A stretch of DNA of 64,000 nucleotides from Dryas octopetala (Eukaryota > Streptophyta > Magnoliopsida > Rosales > Rosaceae), in the NCBI GenBank assembly GCA_963921425.1, contig OY992840.1, positions 8,992,501 to 9,056,500 on the forward strand. Reading direction: 5' to 3'. Below, piece after piece: positions 12,253-25,088 of the stretch (positions within the stretch are counted from its first letter, which is position 1; every line of letters starts with the position of its first letter). Below the pieces are notes generated by a model. It worked only from the letters and a program-made list of their open reading frames with translations. It searched no databases and was not told where the DNA came from. A program made the position numbers and the translations under genes.

Positions 12253-12877
12253 GAGTACTACTATTTCCGCCCGTACTATAACCCCCACCCACTTTATGAT
12301 CCCACCTCCCATTAAATTTTGCAAAATGATTATCCTCTCTTCCCACCTCGATCCTATTATTCCTTAAACACCTCTAATATATAACTGAATCACTTTATTG
12401 ATAAACACTATTCTCACCCCTCAATCTTATCATCACACCCCCCTCTTCCTCTATATGTTTTTTCTCCCATAAACCAAACTCGACTCTCTCACAAAAATCT
12501 TAATTTATCCTACAAACTCATGCTATTTTTTTTTTTTTATTTCATTCTATCACAAGGTTTGATTAATTTATATGTTGGGGTGGGGGGGAGGGATTTGATC
12601 ATTTCTTCCACTTTTGTATTTAGGTGGTGGGAATATAATTGTGAGACTGTATATACCAAAAACATTATGATGAAAAATGAAGGGTATATTACTGTTTGAA
12701 GATGAATATAGGGTTTAGTGAGTTTAGATAAGTGTAGAGAGATGAGTGGGTAGAGTAGGATAAATTATTTTCTTTCTTTTTAACTATGCCCTTAGAAGTT
12801 ATTTTATAAAAGGGCAAATTTTTTATTAAAAAGTGGGTGAGAAAATAGAATAGGTGGATGAGAATAACATCACTCAA
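12253..12877. repeat. degraded foldback-like element
   Basis: The left part (GAGTACTACTATTTCC, then CCACCCACTTT and TTTTGC.AAATGATTATCC) resembles the reverse complement of the right part (GAGTGATGTTATTCTC, CACCCACTTTTTAAT, TTTGCCCTTTTATAAAATAACTT). Similarity is patchy and no exact target duplication is clear. It looks related in style to the foldback element at 15957-16625. Confidence 0.4.
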
Positions 12878-14068
12878 TTAGTCAATTAATTATTTTAGCC
12901 TGTAAAATTTTCATTTTAAAGTTCAATATTTAAAATTTAGGTCTTAGATTTTGGATGAATTTTACATGCGAATGTTCTCACCTAAACCGGCTTAATTTGT
13001 CTACATAGGCTCGTAGGGGTTTTTTATTCTTGTCTTTCATAGTGGAGCAAATCGGAGCTTGGTGACAACCAAAATATACCTACTTTACCCCATGTATTTT
13101 CTTTTGATCTTTCTAGGGTACTTAGACATTCAACGTTTGCCTTGACTTATATTTAAATTATAGAAAGGTCAATGTGGTCCATGCATATATGGAGGACCTT
13201 ATAATGTTATTATAGTCGTGTGACATCCATTTCAATGATAGTGTTATAGTGAGCCCTACACATCAATCTTTTTCTGATAAAATGTCACTCCAAAATAATA
13301 CATAGTGCAGTCAAAAAACCGTGAGAAAAAAACATATAGGACCACTTCATCTGCATTTTCTACACGTAATTTTTGGTGTGCCAGTTAAGCATTGTAACGT
13401 GACTGACAATAATGGAATCAATATGTAAATCAAAGAGTGCTGCAATGATGCAGAGTGTGAACTGTGAAGAGTTAAAAAGTACTTGGAAAACTGTTTTTGT
13501 ATATCAGAAATGGTGTGCCAGTTAAACATTGGAAAACTGTTTTTGTTTTCATCTATGATATATATATATAGATGAAATTTCAAAAACCGTTTTGGAATAG
13601 TACCAACGCTTAGACGCAGAAGATCAAGTCATTTTTAATCACAGCCTGACACCGCTCGATCTAATTCCCAAGCCCAAGTCCAATATTCCTTTTTGGACCA
13701 TTCTAATGGCTCATAGTGAAGCCTAATTCTTGTAATTTAGCCATTGGGCCTTAATTTCTTGACACTTAATTGGGCCGAGACAAGCTACCTCTTAATTGGG
13801 TTCTACTTGCTTTATTTGATTAAGCCCAAAACATTACATTATTTAATGTCGAAATTTCTATCTACATGTAATTTGATCTTAACACTTATTCATTAGACCC
13901 ATACTAAAATTTTCTCACTACACCGACCACATTTGAGAGTACACAAATCATACGTTAATATAACTCAAGACCAACCCAACTTCCATTTAATTTTAGTCTA
14001 TGTTCATTTGGATCCAATACTTAATTTTCTATTTCCTTTTTTTACTGAAACGGATAACCAATTGCATA
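12878..14068. other. gene-free intergenic DNA
   Basis: AT-rich sequence with a 35-bp imperfect direct repeat around GTGTGCCAGTTAA.CATTG (near 13376 and 13512). Short frames on both strands have no recognisable content. Confidence 0.4.
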
Positions 14069-14071
14069 TTA

Positions 14072-14388
14072 GAGCATGTGCATTGGTTTTAGCTATAGCT
14101 ATAGATAAAAGTAATATTTAGCTATAGCTTTTAGCTAAAATCACAAACTTGTACATTGGTAAATGCTATAACTAAAACCCACATATTTAGCTTTTACCTT
14201 TTAGCTTTCAGCATGGGACTCAGCTGCATGACATCCTCTAATCAGCGTGCGCCACATCATTATCTTTTCTTGGCTTTTGAGCTTGCAATAGCTAAATGTT
14301 AACCAATGTAGAGAATTTTTGTGGCTTTTAGCTAAATTTTAGCTTTATCTATTGCTTATAGCTAAGTAGCTAACCAATGTACATGCTC
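14072..14388. mobile_element. Tourist-like (PIF/Harbinger) MITE, 317 bp
   Basis: Terminal inverted repeats GAGCATGTGCATTGGT (left) and GAGCATGTACATTGGT (reverse of right) are flanked by TTA at 14069-14071 and 14389-14391. A 3-bp TTA target duplication with about 15-bp terminal repeats is the hallmark of Tourist-type elements. The interior is built from repeated TTTAGCT(A/T) motifs in both orientations and has no open frame. Confidence 0.8.
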
Positions 14389-14391
14389 TTA

Positions 14392-15383
14392 TATTCCATG
14401 ACAAAAATTACAAGACACTGCATTTGTATTTGCAGTTACAATATTGTGGTTGCATTATATATCCTCAATAAGAAAATACTAACTTTATTTGTCAACCCAA
14501 AACATACTTAAAACACATTATGAAAAACCTTAACCAACCCTACAAATAATAAGATTCAAGTAAAAAGAGAAGAAAAAAAAAATCATACATTTACATATTT
14601 CTATTAAAGCACATATAGCATTTAAATAATAGAAAACTAATCATTCTTTGGAGCCCGGCCACAACCATAAACATAGTATCCCATACTCTCACTTGAAAAA
14701 CATAGTATCATTCTCGTAAGACAACACAAAATATTGTCACTTTGAAAAACTTATTTATGTGACAATCACATATAATGATGTATCATACCACTCGAAGTAC
14801 CTTCAAAATATAATATATCATTATATATACAACTGAGTTTCATAAAGAGTTTTAGAGTGTTACAGTGGCAATAGACTGATTAAACATAAACTGAATTTGA
14901 TTAATTAAGCTTTTACTTATGGGTTAGATGTTTTTTTTTTAATCAAGATTAGAAGGGTTTTTTTGTTTTTTTTAGTTGCATGGTTAGAAGGTTTCTTCAA
15001 GCTGAATCTTTTCTTGTTTTAAATATTTCTATTTGTCCCATAGTATAGGCAAAAGAAGGGGTGACCTTCGACTAAGAATTAAAAAAAAAAAAAAAAAAAA
15101 AAAGCAAGAATGGGTGACCATGACAAGGGCTCGATCTTTAAGGTGGCTTTTGTAGTCATGCATATGATAACTTAAATGATAAGTATTGTTTGATGGCGTT
15201 TTTTTATTTATTTTTTAATAAAGAGAGATGAATATGAAAACGAGAGTAAATACTAAATATGAGTCAATTGGTGTGAGTCTGTTTCTATGACGTAATAGTG
15301 TTCGGTGGCACTACAGTTCGATCCATATATAGGTTAATTCTTGGATATTTCACATTGTTATTCGAGATATTTACTTGTTATTA
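14392..15383. other. gene-free intergenic DNA
   Basis: AT-rich with homopolymer runs, including an A run near 15080-15102. No gene, RNA or clear element is visible. Confidence 0.45.
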
Positions 15384-15677
15384 AGGGTCTGTTTGGTACT
15401 GTTTTTACAATTGGTAAAAGCGTTTTCAGATTAATAAAAGCGCTTTTGATTGCTTTTGACAAAAATAAATATAAGTGCTTATGAATTATAAAAGCGTTTT
15501 TAAGTGGTTTTTTGAGAAACACCTGACAGGTGCTTCCTCAAGAAGCACTTCCAAATGCTTTTGCATAAAACACTTGAATTTTTTATAAAAATTTATATGT
15601 GCTTATGAGCAGAAGCGTTTTCAACAAAAGCGCTATTGATTATAAGCGCTTCTAAGAAGCAGTGCCAAACGGGCCCT
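15384..15677. mobile_element. hAT-like MITE, about 294 bp
   Basis: The ends read AGGGTCTGTTTGGTACTG on the left and AGGGCCCGTTTGGCACTGC on the reverse of the right. This (C)AGGG.C.GTTTGG end is widely seen in plant hAT-type MITEs. The interior repeats AAAAGCG and AAGCGCTT motifs in both orientations. The expected 8-bp target duplication is not readable, so the class call rests on the ends. Confidence 0.6.
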
Positions 15678-15956
15678 CAGCCGTCTGGACTCGCATCGAA
15701 TTTCAAATGTTTATAAAGAAGTCGAATGTGGTTGTGGATGCCTTAGTTGATATTGATCACTCTCTGAATAATATTCGATTTAGTTTAATTGTCTCTCTTT
15801 TTTAGTTCACTTACGAAGTTGTTTGATGTATCTATGGTATTTGTTTGTAATTAATTCATCGAAAAACAAAATATTTATATCTAGCATTTTCTTAAGTTTA
15901 TTTTTAATCTCAAATAACAAAAAAAGTTTATTTTAATCTAGGAGAGAGATTATTTG

Positions 15957-16625
15957 AAGAGTGATTATATTTCCACTCCTTGTCATATTTTTTCACCCAC
16001 TAATAAATTTGGAAAAAATATCAAAAACACTCTTTCCATCTCCAATTATTCCTATAATACATTTGATATACCAACTCAAACACTCACTTACTAAACACTC
16101 TTCTCACCCCCCTTAACTATCATTTCACCCACCCATCTTTTTCCAAATACAAGAAAAATAATCTTATACTCAACCTATAATTCATTCTTAATTAAATTTC
16201 TAATTATATCTCTAAGATTAATATTCAATTTCTAAATCAAAAGAAACATTAAAATATAATAAATTCTTAATTCAAAATTATAAATAAATAAAAAGAGTTT
16301 AGGATATAGAATAATCATACATCATAATAGATGTATGAGTATTAACCAAATAATACATTGATTTTAAGTTTTGGTTATAGAGTAGAATTAGAGTTTATGG
16401 AAAAGAAGAATTATAGAAAAAAATAAGTATGTGGGATGAAAGTTACATTGGTTGAGAAGAGTGTTTAGTAGGTGGATTATGGGTGTTTGAGTTGACATAT
16501 CAAAGAAAATTATAGGAATAATGAGAGGTAAGAAAAATGTTTTATATTTTTTTAAATTTAATAGTGAGTATAAAAATAAAGCAAGTGAAAAAATAAGATA
16601 TGAGAATGAGAATATAAGTACTCTT
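15957..16625. mobile_element. foldback element, about 669 bp
   Basis: Arms of about 200 bp are inverted copies. The left begins AAGAGTGATTATATT and the reverse of the right begins AAGAGTACTTATATT. Both then carry a TTTTTTCACC.(A/G)CT block, ATTATTCCTATAAT, AACTCAAACAC and CTAAACACTCTTCTCA. The spacer is AT-rich and non-coding. A clear target duplication could not be identified, so the superfamily is left open. Confidence 0.55.
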
Positions 16626-17022
16626 ATTTAAATTTGAAATATTTTAAAATATTATCGAGAAAAATACACTAAAATAGGCAGTCGGTACTCGGTAGTATAC
16701 TAGTATTTGCGTAGAAGGTAAGACAAAAGAGAATACAACTGTCATCCTCCAGATACTTCCCGCCCCTTCCGATCCAAATATAATTTTTTTTTTCCCAAAA
16801 AAGCCAAAATGAAAAGAGAACCTTCCGTAATTAACCAAGCCACTTAAGTGGACCCCACAAGGAGCACGTCACACTCATATAGACTCTCCATCTGGCGCCA
16901 CGTGCATCCCTCCCTTTCTTCCCCCATAAAAACGCGCCACTCCTTCTCTTCTCATTTGAAACTTTTAAAACCTCTCACCTCCTGGCTTTGCCTGCAAAAA
17001 CCCTAGCGGCCTGGAAAAAGCC

Positions 17023-17071
<49 letters not shown>

Positions 17072-17093
17072 GGTCGACCCCACAAGCCTTACC
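16626..17093 (+). promoter_or_regulatory. promoter and 5' leader with a CT tract before the 17.1-kb gene
   Basis: The composition shifts from AT-rich to GC-rich near 16840. The block contains GGCGCCACGTGCATCC, with an ACGT core (ACGTG). A TATA-like CATAAAAAC lies near 16926-16934. An uninterrupted CT dinucleotide tract at 17025-17069 ends 24 bp before the start codon. Y-patches of this kind are common in plant core promoters and leaders. Confidence 0.45.
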
Positions 17094-20000
17094 ATGCTCC
17101 CCCACTCGTACGCCGTTGATTCCCATTCCAAATCCCAAGACCTCGCCTGCACCATCCTCGCCTCCACCGCCCCGCACCAGATCTCCTCCGCCTGCGCCTC
17201 CATCGAGTCCTTCCTGCACTCCCTCTCACCCGACCACTCCCGCCACTTCTTCTCCGTCACCTTCCCCACCCTCATCTGCAAGCTCTTCGGCTTCGACGAT
17301 TCCACGTCATCATCATCATCTCCCTCTCCCTCCTCCCCCTCCTCCTCATCCAACGGCTGGATTGACACCGTCCTCGCATCCAACGACGTGGAGTTAGCCA
17401 ACAAGCTCTTCGCCCTCCTCGCCCCCAACAGCCTCCTCTTCAGCTCAATCTCGGCCGTCGATCGCCTCTCCCTCGTCAAATACGTCTTCCCCATCGAACG
17501 GTTGCCGGAATGGGTCCGATTCATGCTCCAATCCGAAAACGACAGCCGGGTACTATCCGATTTAGCTCCAGTTTTCAAAAATAGGGTTAAGGAAGATTCG
17601 ATTAAGCCTAATTTCTATCAAGTTCAGCTCAATGTGTTTGAATATTACATGTTTTGGTTCGCTTATTACCCTGTTTGCCGCGGAAAGAGTGAAAATTGTG
17701 ATAATGTTTCGGTAAAAAGGAACAAAAGGTTTAAAATTGAGAATTGGGTTTCGTCAATTTCGGGGTTTTCGAGCCCTAGGCGTGGAGTGGACCTGAAAAT
17801 TGAGTGTAATTTGTATATTAGGCTTTTGTACGCTTATCTTCGTTCATTTGTGGCTGTGGTTGATTTGAATTCACACCAACCCTACCGGAGTTCGCTTTTG
17901 CATTACTCGTCTAGCTATGATAGCTCGGTTGTAGCCCAGGCAGAGTTTTTTGTCAATGCATTGGTAAATTTTTGGTTGGTTGATAATGATTTTTCGCCGT
18001 TGCCCGTTAATCTGTGCAAGTCGTTTGGGGTTCTGTTTCCATTCCGGTCGGTTTTGGGTGAGACCCCACCAACGGCTGGGTTGGGAGAGGTGGTGAAGTT
18101 GTTTGTGAAGTACTTGAATTTGGGTTTGGTTGTGCACAAAGGTGAGAGTGAGAATGTGGAGCATGGTGTGAGTCCGCGGTGGAGAATGTCAGGTTCATTT
18201 GATGCTGGGAAGTCCAGGGATGTAATTATGGTGTCACCCTGTGTGCATCCGATGGGGTCTTGGAACTTGTTGATACAGAGGCCTCTGTACAGGTTTATAT
18301 TGAGGACGTTCTTGTTTTGTCCAGTGGGAACTTCGATTAAGAATATATCGCAGGTGTTTTCGGTTTGGGATACTTATATGGAACCTTGGATGATCACATT
18401 GGAGGACTTTTTGGAACTTGATGCTATTGTTGACGGATCGGCTAAGAATGGGAGAAAGGAGGACTCGCAGTCTCAAGCCTGTGGTTATACACCTTCCTGG
18501 CAGGGTTATGTGCTGGCCAACTACTTGTACTACAGTTCCTTGGTTATGCATTTTGTTGGGTTTGCACACAAGTTTCTTCACACTGATGCGGAAATAATAG
18601 TCCAGATGGTATTGAAGGTTGGATTCTTAACCATTTTTCTTCACTCTCTAATCAAGTTTCCTTTGTGTGCTCAGATTTAATTGCTTCCCCTTCCAGATAT
18701 TAATCAGCGTGCTTAAGCTTTGACATGTAACCTTGATTTTAAACTGTCTGGTCACATTGAATAGGAATTTAGTTATCAGCAATAGCTCGTTTGTCGTAAT
18801 AAAATTCTTTTCGCCACTTTGGTCAACAAAATTTGTGATGCTTTTCTTTGCATTATAACCTTCCATTGGTACACCACTTTGAGCATTTTTATGTTGAGTT
18901 CTAAACATTCTGACTGTGAATGCTCATTTAAGTGTCCAATTAGGTGACTTAGATAACGGTGATATGTTCGATTCTACATTTTATAGCTGAGTAAGGAGGG
19001 GTTGGGTCCTAGTGATTTAGAAAAGAATGATGATAATGAATTATATGGAGGTCCCGGAATTCTATGATTTAGAACATAATCATATGAAAATTACTCATAA
19101 CAAACTATCATGATCATTTTGATTGGTAGTTCACAGCTTCCAACTCAGCTAGGTCTTTAATGAGGCTCTACTGAGCCTTGGCCTGTCAAGATGCTTTTCC
19201 ACCAATGAACATATTTGTGATACTTGAATACAGGGTCAGAAATTTAGGTAGTGATGACCCTACGAATTTGCATCATTTCAAATTTAGTGAGAAAAGGTGT
19301 CATGAACAGTGCATTTGGATGAGGACAAATTTTATGATAGTAGCAAGATGTTCAGAAAAACTAGTACTATATGAAAACTTAATCAAGAATAATGTAATGA
19401 TAATTTATGCCGGTCCCTGGCCAACTACCTGCACATTACTCATCATTTATTTCTTTCTGAAACCAATATGAACACTTTTATGTTTTGTGTCTGATTATCC
19501 ATGATTTCTTTACAGGTCCTAACTATATTGACATCATCCAAAGAGCTACTTGACCTTATAAAGATGGTGGATACTGCTTTTCACTCCAAACAAGCAGGAA
19601 CGGGCAAATCAATGCTTAATAGCTTGTATAGATTTGTTGCTCCAATTCGTGAACAGTTGCAGGTAGATTTACTTCTCTCCTATACCTGTGAGCTTTGCCT
19701 ATCTTTATTTATGCTTCAAATGAATGAACGAGGCATAGTATTCCTATATCTTGCTTTTGTTTTTCTTTCTTCGATTTGCTCTTATGTCTCAGAAAATCAT
19801 TGATGACTCATTGAATGTAATTGCAATTTTGAACAGCTCCTCTGATGTGCTAATCAGATTTTTTAGTATATGATGTCTGCTTCGATGGCACTTGCTGAAG
19901 GGGCTATATAACTGCCCTTATCAAGCTCATGATTTACCAGAGTTCTCGGGCACAAGTTGATTTCCCAGCTATTTGAATCAGTGTTTGACTGTTTCTCTTT

Positions 20001-20871
20001 CTTGTATGATCTATTGGTAACCTTAGGACTGGGAGCATGGCTTATGTGAGAGTGATGCCGATGGGTCTTTCTTGCATGAGAATTGGAACAAAGATTTACG
20101 ACTGTTTAGTGATGGAGAAGACGGCGGGCAACAACTGCTTCAGGTTTTTATGATTTTTATTATCGTTTTCTACTTATATATGTTTACAAAATTAAGTCTG
20201 CGTCTCCCTACATCACAAGATCTCATTCAATGGTCCCGATTTTGTTATTGCAGTTGTTTATACTACGTGCAGAAGCTGAGTTGCAAGCCATTTCTGGTGA
20301 GAATCTTGCTCACAGCCTTCAGTGCATAGACTCTTTAAAAGCTCAGGTGGGCTGCTTATTTGGTGGCCATACTGTAAAAAAGCTACTGTCATTTTCCCCA
20401 GAAGCAAACCAACCTTCACAACCTCGTGACGAAATATTCAAACCCAGGAGAGTTGGCAACCATGCTTTGGCTGATATCAAATACAAGGGTGACTGGATGA
20501 AGCGCCCCATATCCGACGATGAGGTTGCTTGGCTTGCCAAACTGCTCGTCCAGTTTTCAGCTTGGCTAAATGAGTCTCTTGGACTAAACCAGACAGAGAG
20601 CAGCCAAGCTGGCCCTACATGGTCCTATGTGGAGGTGTCGAGAGATGTTTTGGGCAATGTCTGCGGACCCACAGAGACGATTAAGGCAGTGTTGGGTGCT
20701 GTTGGATCCTGGCTTCTCATGTTGGGTGTGGCAGTGGTGAGGCTAATGAGAACACATGGGCTCAGGGTGAACCTGAGGATGCTGGCCTCAAAGAAGGTTG
20801 TAATGGTTTTGCTGTTGTCTGCTGTATATAGTATATTGAAGAAAGCCTTTGGAATGTTCTATAGGGTGTAG
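17094..20871 (+). CDS. conserved plant protein of unknown function, four exons, 798 aa
   Basis: The exons join in phase as 17094-18608, 19516-19662, 20027-20143 and 20254-20871; the stop is the TAG ending at 20871. The start is the first in-frame ATG after the CT-rich leader. The N-terminal 80 residues are GC-rich and include a Ser/Pro-rich run at about 71-87. The middle is rich in aromatic and hydrophobic residues. The C-terminus has two hydrophobic segments, GSWLLMLGVAVV and VVMVLLLSAVYSIL, the second close to the end, so the protein may be membrane-attached. I do not recognise a catalytic motif. From memory it resembles proteins annotated in plants as sphere-organelle-protein-like, but this is unverified and gives no function. 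The reading frame continues past the exon 1 donor for 24 codons; splicing is preferred because downstream exons retain phase and similar composition. Confidence 0.82.
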
Positions 20872-22552
20872 ATTAGAGTCGAACAATAGTTATTTAAAAG
20901 AAAGAAGAAAGAAAACAAGGTATAGAAAACGGGAGAAGGACAAGAATTTTTGTCTCACGAGGTATGTTACACTGTCGTTTTTGGTTCTCGACCTGTAATT
21001 GTTGCATTTTTGCATCAGGAGCACTGAAATGATACAGGCAGATCTTTTTCAACTTCACTATGGTTCTTGTTCTTGTGCTATAGCGTATACTTGGGTAATT
21101 AGGCTAACTGTTGGGACTGTATTTGTTCTTTTTGAGCTTTGGGACTATCCATAGGGTGGAGTGTAGACTAGTGTACGACTTTTTTTTTTTTTTTTTTGAA
21201 GCAGGGATAACTAAAGAAGTCCTTTGCCCATTTGGAGGTGTTCCATCTCAACATCCAAAATGATTTTCCAAAATTTTCTAATTTGATTTCAAAATGGCCT
21301 TTATGCAAGAGGTCATGCCCGAAGGCCGGCAAGCCATGGTTGGTGGCTTCACTAGTCTGGTCACCAGGGCATTGAGAGTTTTTTCTCCTTAATATTACTT
21401 TTTAAGGAAATATTTTCTTAAAGTTATATAAATAAAGGAAAAATTGGTATTATGAAATGTGTCGGGTATTATGAGAATGTTTCGATGTATTTACAATCAG
21501 TAGTGCTACATATACCACGTGGTTTTTTTGATAAATCCATGTAAATTATAACAAATGCATAATTTTAAAAGTATTATTGTATTTAGAGTTTATAATTTTA
21601 GATATTAAGAATTATATATTTTTTATAATTTAAGTGAATTGATCACACAGTCACGATGTCAATGAAGACGATGAAGAAGATGTAGGTGGAGAGGCCTAGA
21701 TCCATGAAAAACATATGAGATAGCAAAAGTAATTTTCTTTTAATATATTGTTTGAAATTAAAAGCATGTCTGGTGGCCAAGTCCAAGTATAAGTTTTTGA
21801 GAGATACAAGGATAAGTTTGAATGTGTCTTTCTTGGAATTCAGCAACCAAAAGAAGGGAAAAAAAAAAAAAAAGAAGAGTACAAGGTGTCACATGATCAT
21901 TAGAGTCGCTTTACCGACTCTCCTAATCATCATCCGAAAAAAAACCTTTATTTAGATTAATTATATTTTTTAACTTAATCCTAATCCTAATCTTAATTTA
22001 TTCATAGTTGTAATTGTTTTTTAATGCATCAGGTGCGTTATGGCTACGTTATAGCTTGTATATAGCAGGCCCCAGGCACCCTTAACTCTCTTTTTTTGGC
22101 CAGGATGTTAATTCTAACTTATTGTCTCTCTTTTTTGGCCAGGATGTTAATTCTAACTTATTGTCTCATGATCCAGTGTGTTCTTCAAGTTGACATAAAT
22201 TAAATTAAGACCTTGGGGTCTGTTAACTAACAGGGCACGACCACTGACTTTCTTAACCAAAATTCAAATTGACCCATTTGAATTTGATAAAAGCACTCCA
22301 CCTCAAGTTAATTACACCATTGCCATTGGCACTAGTCCAATAACACAGAACGCAATAACATCCTAAGGCCCAAGTGTCGTAATTAGCCCAATCGACTCTT
22401 CAACCTTTACTTCCTTAGAAAATAGCTGAATTCATACAAGAATTAATTACAAAATTCTCTACTGCAACTGCAAACCCACATACCTACTTACAATAACTCT
22501 CCAAAACTCTCTAAAACCACCTCCAATTGCACCGATTCAAATTCCTTAGAGC
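20872..22552. other. 3' flank and gene-free DNA with a small tandem duplication
   Basis: The probable 3' UTR of the upstream gene occupies the first few hundred bases. A poly-T run lies at about 21181-21197. A 39-bp unit containing GGCCAGGATGTTAATTC is duplicated in tandem at about 22089-22167. No gene is supported; short frames at 21643-21955 are AT-rich chance frames. Confidence 0.5.
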
Positions 22553-23655
22553 ATTTACATTACTAGGCTAAATGCAAGACTAAAGGCAAAATTTAGCCCA
22601 AAATGTGAAAAAATCTCTACATTGCTGGGCCAAATGTTAGGCAATTCTTGCTGTGGCAAGATTTTAGGCTAAATTTGGCACAAAATCTTGCTATTGCCTT
22701 TTGTTTTGCCAAGACAAGTGGAGCCCACAAGAGAGAAAAGCTGATGGTGGGATAGTGAAGAGAAGATGTTGTCTTCTTGTGAGGGACAAGACCAGCAGCG
22801 ACACCAATGAGTGTGTGACACCTACCGCTGTTGGCCCAGCGACACCAATGAGTGCGTGACACCTATCGCTGTTGGCCCACTTAACGTGGTGAGTAGCAGC
22901 TGCTTTATTTTTTTTTTTTTAAATTCCCACCAATCACCAATGTACACTTGGCACCAACGATCAGTGACCGTTGCTTCTTCAGATTGCACGCTACTATTTT
23001 TTTCTTCTCTTTCGGACGCCCTTGGCTTGAGCTTGCTTCCTCCATTTCAGTCCACAAAACCATGAAATTTGTCAAGTTGGTATCCTCCTCATCACTCGAT
23101 CCGTCAAAAGGTACAATGGGGGTCATGAGATAATTGGAAAAATTGGGATTCATAGGGAAATTGGGGGCCATGGGAGAATTGGGGGCCATTGGGAAATTAG
23201 GATCCATGGTTGTTGGAGATGGTGTTTTGGATGAGGTAACAAATAGATGAGAAATGAGAGTTGTGTTGAAAATGATAGTTGTGAATGAAGAGTGTGTAGT
23301 GTGATTGTATTTATAGAGTTGAAAATGTGAGGTAGATGAGGAGGTAGATGATGAGATAAATGAGAAAATATATATAGTTGATAAAAAAAAAATAAATGGG
23401 TATTAAAATAATAATATTTAAATATATTTAATATTATACTTATATTAAAAATCTCATTAAAATAATTACAATGGTATAATTATTAAAATATATTAATTTA
23501 TAAATTTTAATTTATAAGAATATATATAAATACACTTAATAAATTAAATATCTTATCTTTTGCCTTTAGCTTTTAACAATGTACATTTGGCCAAAGCAAA
23601 TAACTAAATCTTGCCTTTATCTTTGCCTTTTGCCTTTAGCAATGTACTTACTATA
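22553..23655 (-). mobile_element. Harbinger-like element remnant with a broken transposon frame
   Basis: The left end reads GAGCATTTACATTACTA and continues through TAAAGGCAAAATTTAG. The reverse of the right end reads TAGTAAGTACATTGCTA and continues through AAAGGCAAGATTTAG. This fits a diverged PIF/Harbinger-type element related in style to the 14-kb MITE. Inside on the minus strand, a frame starts at 23207 and encodes repeated MAPNFPM-like peptides, an SSDEED acidic stretch and a basic tail, ending at 22905. That arrangement resembles the N-terminus of Harbinger-associated proteins (family recollection, low certainty). No DDE catalytic domain is present, so the element is non-autonomous. No TTA duplication is clear. 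Confidence 0.5.
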
Positions 23656-24889
23656 GTCCTCAACTCAAAGTTGGCTAAACTTCAGAACAAGGATATCAAG
23701 GTAAAATATGATATCTACCCATTAAAACCAAAAGTCATTTTTCATAACTAGGCCAACTAACTTTCATCCCTACAGATTTGTGCAAAAGCACTAGGTTTTG
23801 AAAATACCTGTTGGAATGTCAGCAGGTATTAAATATGGGATTTTTTAAAATACAAAAGGAGTTAAGAAAATATATGTAAAATATCAATATTAATAGGAAT
23901 TATATAAAAAATGTTATAGACATATACTGTATTAAATATGGATTGTTACTTGCTAAAAAGAGTAATTTCGAAGAAATTTATGCCAGCATGTTTGTTTGGT
24001 ACCGCATATTTGGGCTGCTAATGCCAATTAATTAAATTAATATACCATATGCAACACACATACAAGCAAAAAAGTCTTTTCAAAATTATAAGTGAAATTT
24101 TTCATTGACTATTCAATGACTTGGGAATATGAATTCAAAGAAAACGACTGCGTGTTGAGGCAGCAAGAAAATAGAGAAAAATATACACACATAAATGTGT
24201 GTGTGGGTACATGCATTGTGAATACTAGAACAATGTTTTCGTCACAAAAAATATGCTTATGTTTTTTTTTTTACTTGTATGTCTTGTTTATTGAAGGTCA
24301 AATCAACAACTATTGCTTAATGTTTTAGCAACAACCAAAGCACTTTTTGGAAGTACTTCTACGAAGAATTATATGACTTCCATGAGATAGTTAGGTAACA
24401 ATAACATGACAAAATCATTAGCTCACGTGCAATTAAATTTGAAATTATTTTGGCTGATTAAATTTGTTTTTTTTTTTGGCCAGGGGCTGATTAAATTTGT
24501 TAGTAGTTCAGCCGGCAATTGAATATTAGAGTAAAGTACATTGAATAATTTAAGTTGTATTAGTTTTAAGCTGTATGTGTGTGTCAGCCTAATTCGTTTG
24601 TATATGTAATAATTAATCACTTCATAAATAATAATCACTTGCTTATTAATTTTTTTGGCCATCACTTTCTCATTAATTTTTTTAGCCATCACCTAAAAAC
24701 TACAGGAGCTAGCCATCTCATGCTCGTGTTGAGGCCAAAGGTACAGTTTTTATTTGACGAAAATATTCTTCCTAAAACTTGAAAACCAATATTATAAAAG
24801 TATAATTATCTCCTAGTATCAAACAACTAATAAATTTGGTGGAAAAGACTTTAACTTAAAAAGTTGGTGTAAAGTACAATTTTTGGATT
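23656..24889. other. gene-free intergenic DNA
   Basis: AT-rich sequence. Frames at 24092-24328, 24423-24692 (minus) and 24579-24782 have no motif and low-complexity content. Nothing else is supported. Confidence 0.45.
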
Positions 24890-25040
24890 TTTCACAGATG
24901 CACTTGTTGTATTTTTACAGTTGCACTGATTTCGCAAATGCACTTGTTGTATTTTTATAAATGCACTGATTTTGCAGATGCACTTGTTGTATTATTACAG
25001 ATACACTAGTTTTTTTTTTTACAAATGCACTGGGTTAGCT
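24890..25040. repeat. approximately 40-bp tandem repeat, about three units
   Basis: The unit (A/C)AGATGCACTTGTTGTAT followed by TTTTACAG.TGCACTGATTT recurs at about 24895, 24936 and 24976, then degenerates into a T run and a last half unit ACAAATGCACTG. Non-coding in all frames. Confidence 0.65.
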
Positions 25041-25088
25041 CTAATTTGAATTTTGGCCTTTAGCTCAACTTACTTGGCTGGTTGTCCC

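Noticed and set aside
17003..17578. Minus-strand frame of 191 codons opposite the first exon of the 17.1-kb gene
   Set aside because: It ends in a long Arg-Glu repeat that is simply the CT tract read backwards, and it overlaps a well-supported exon.
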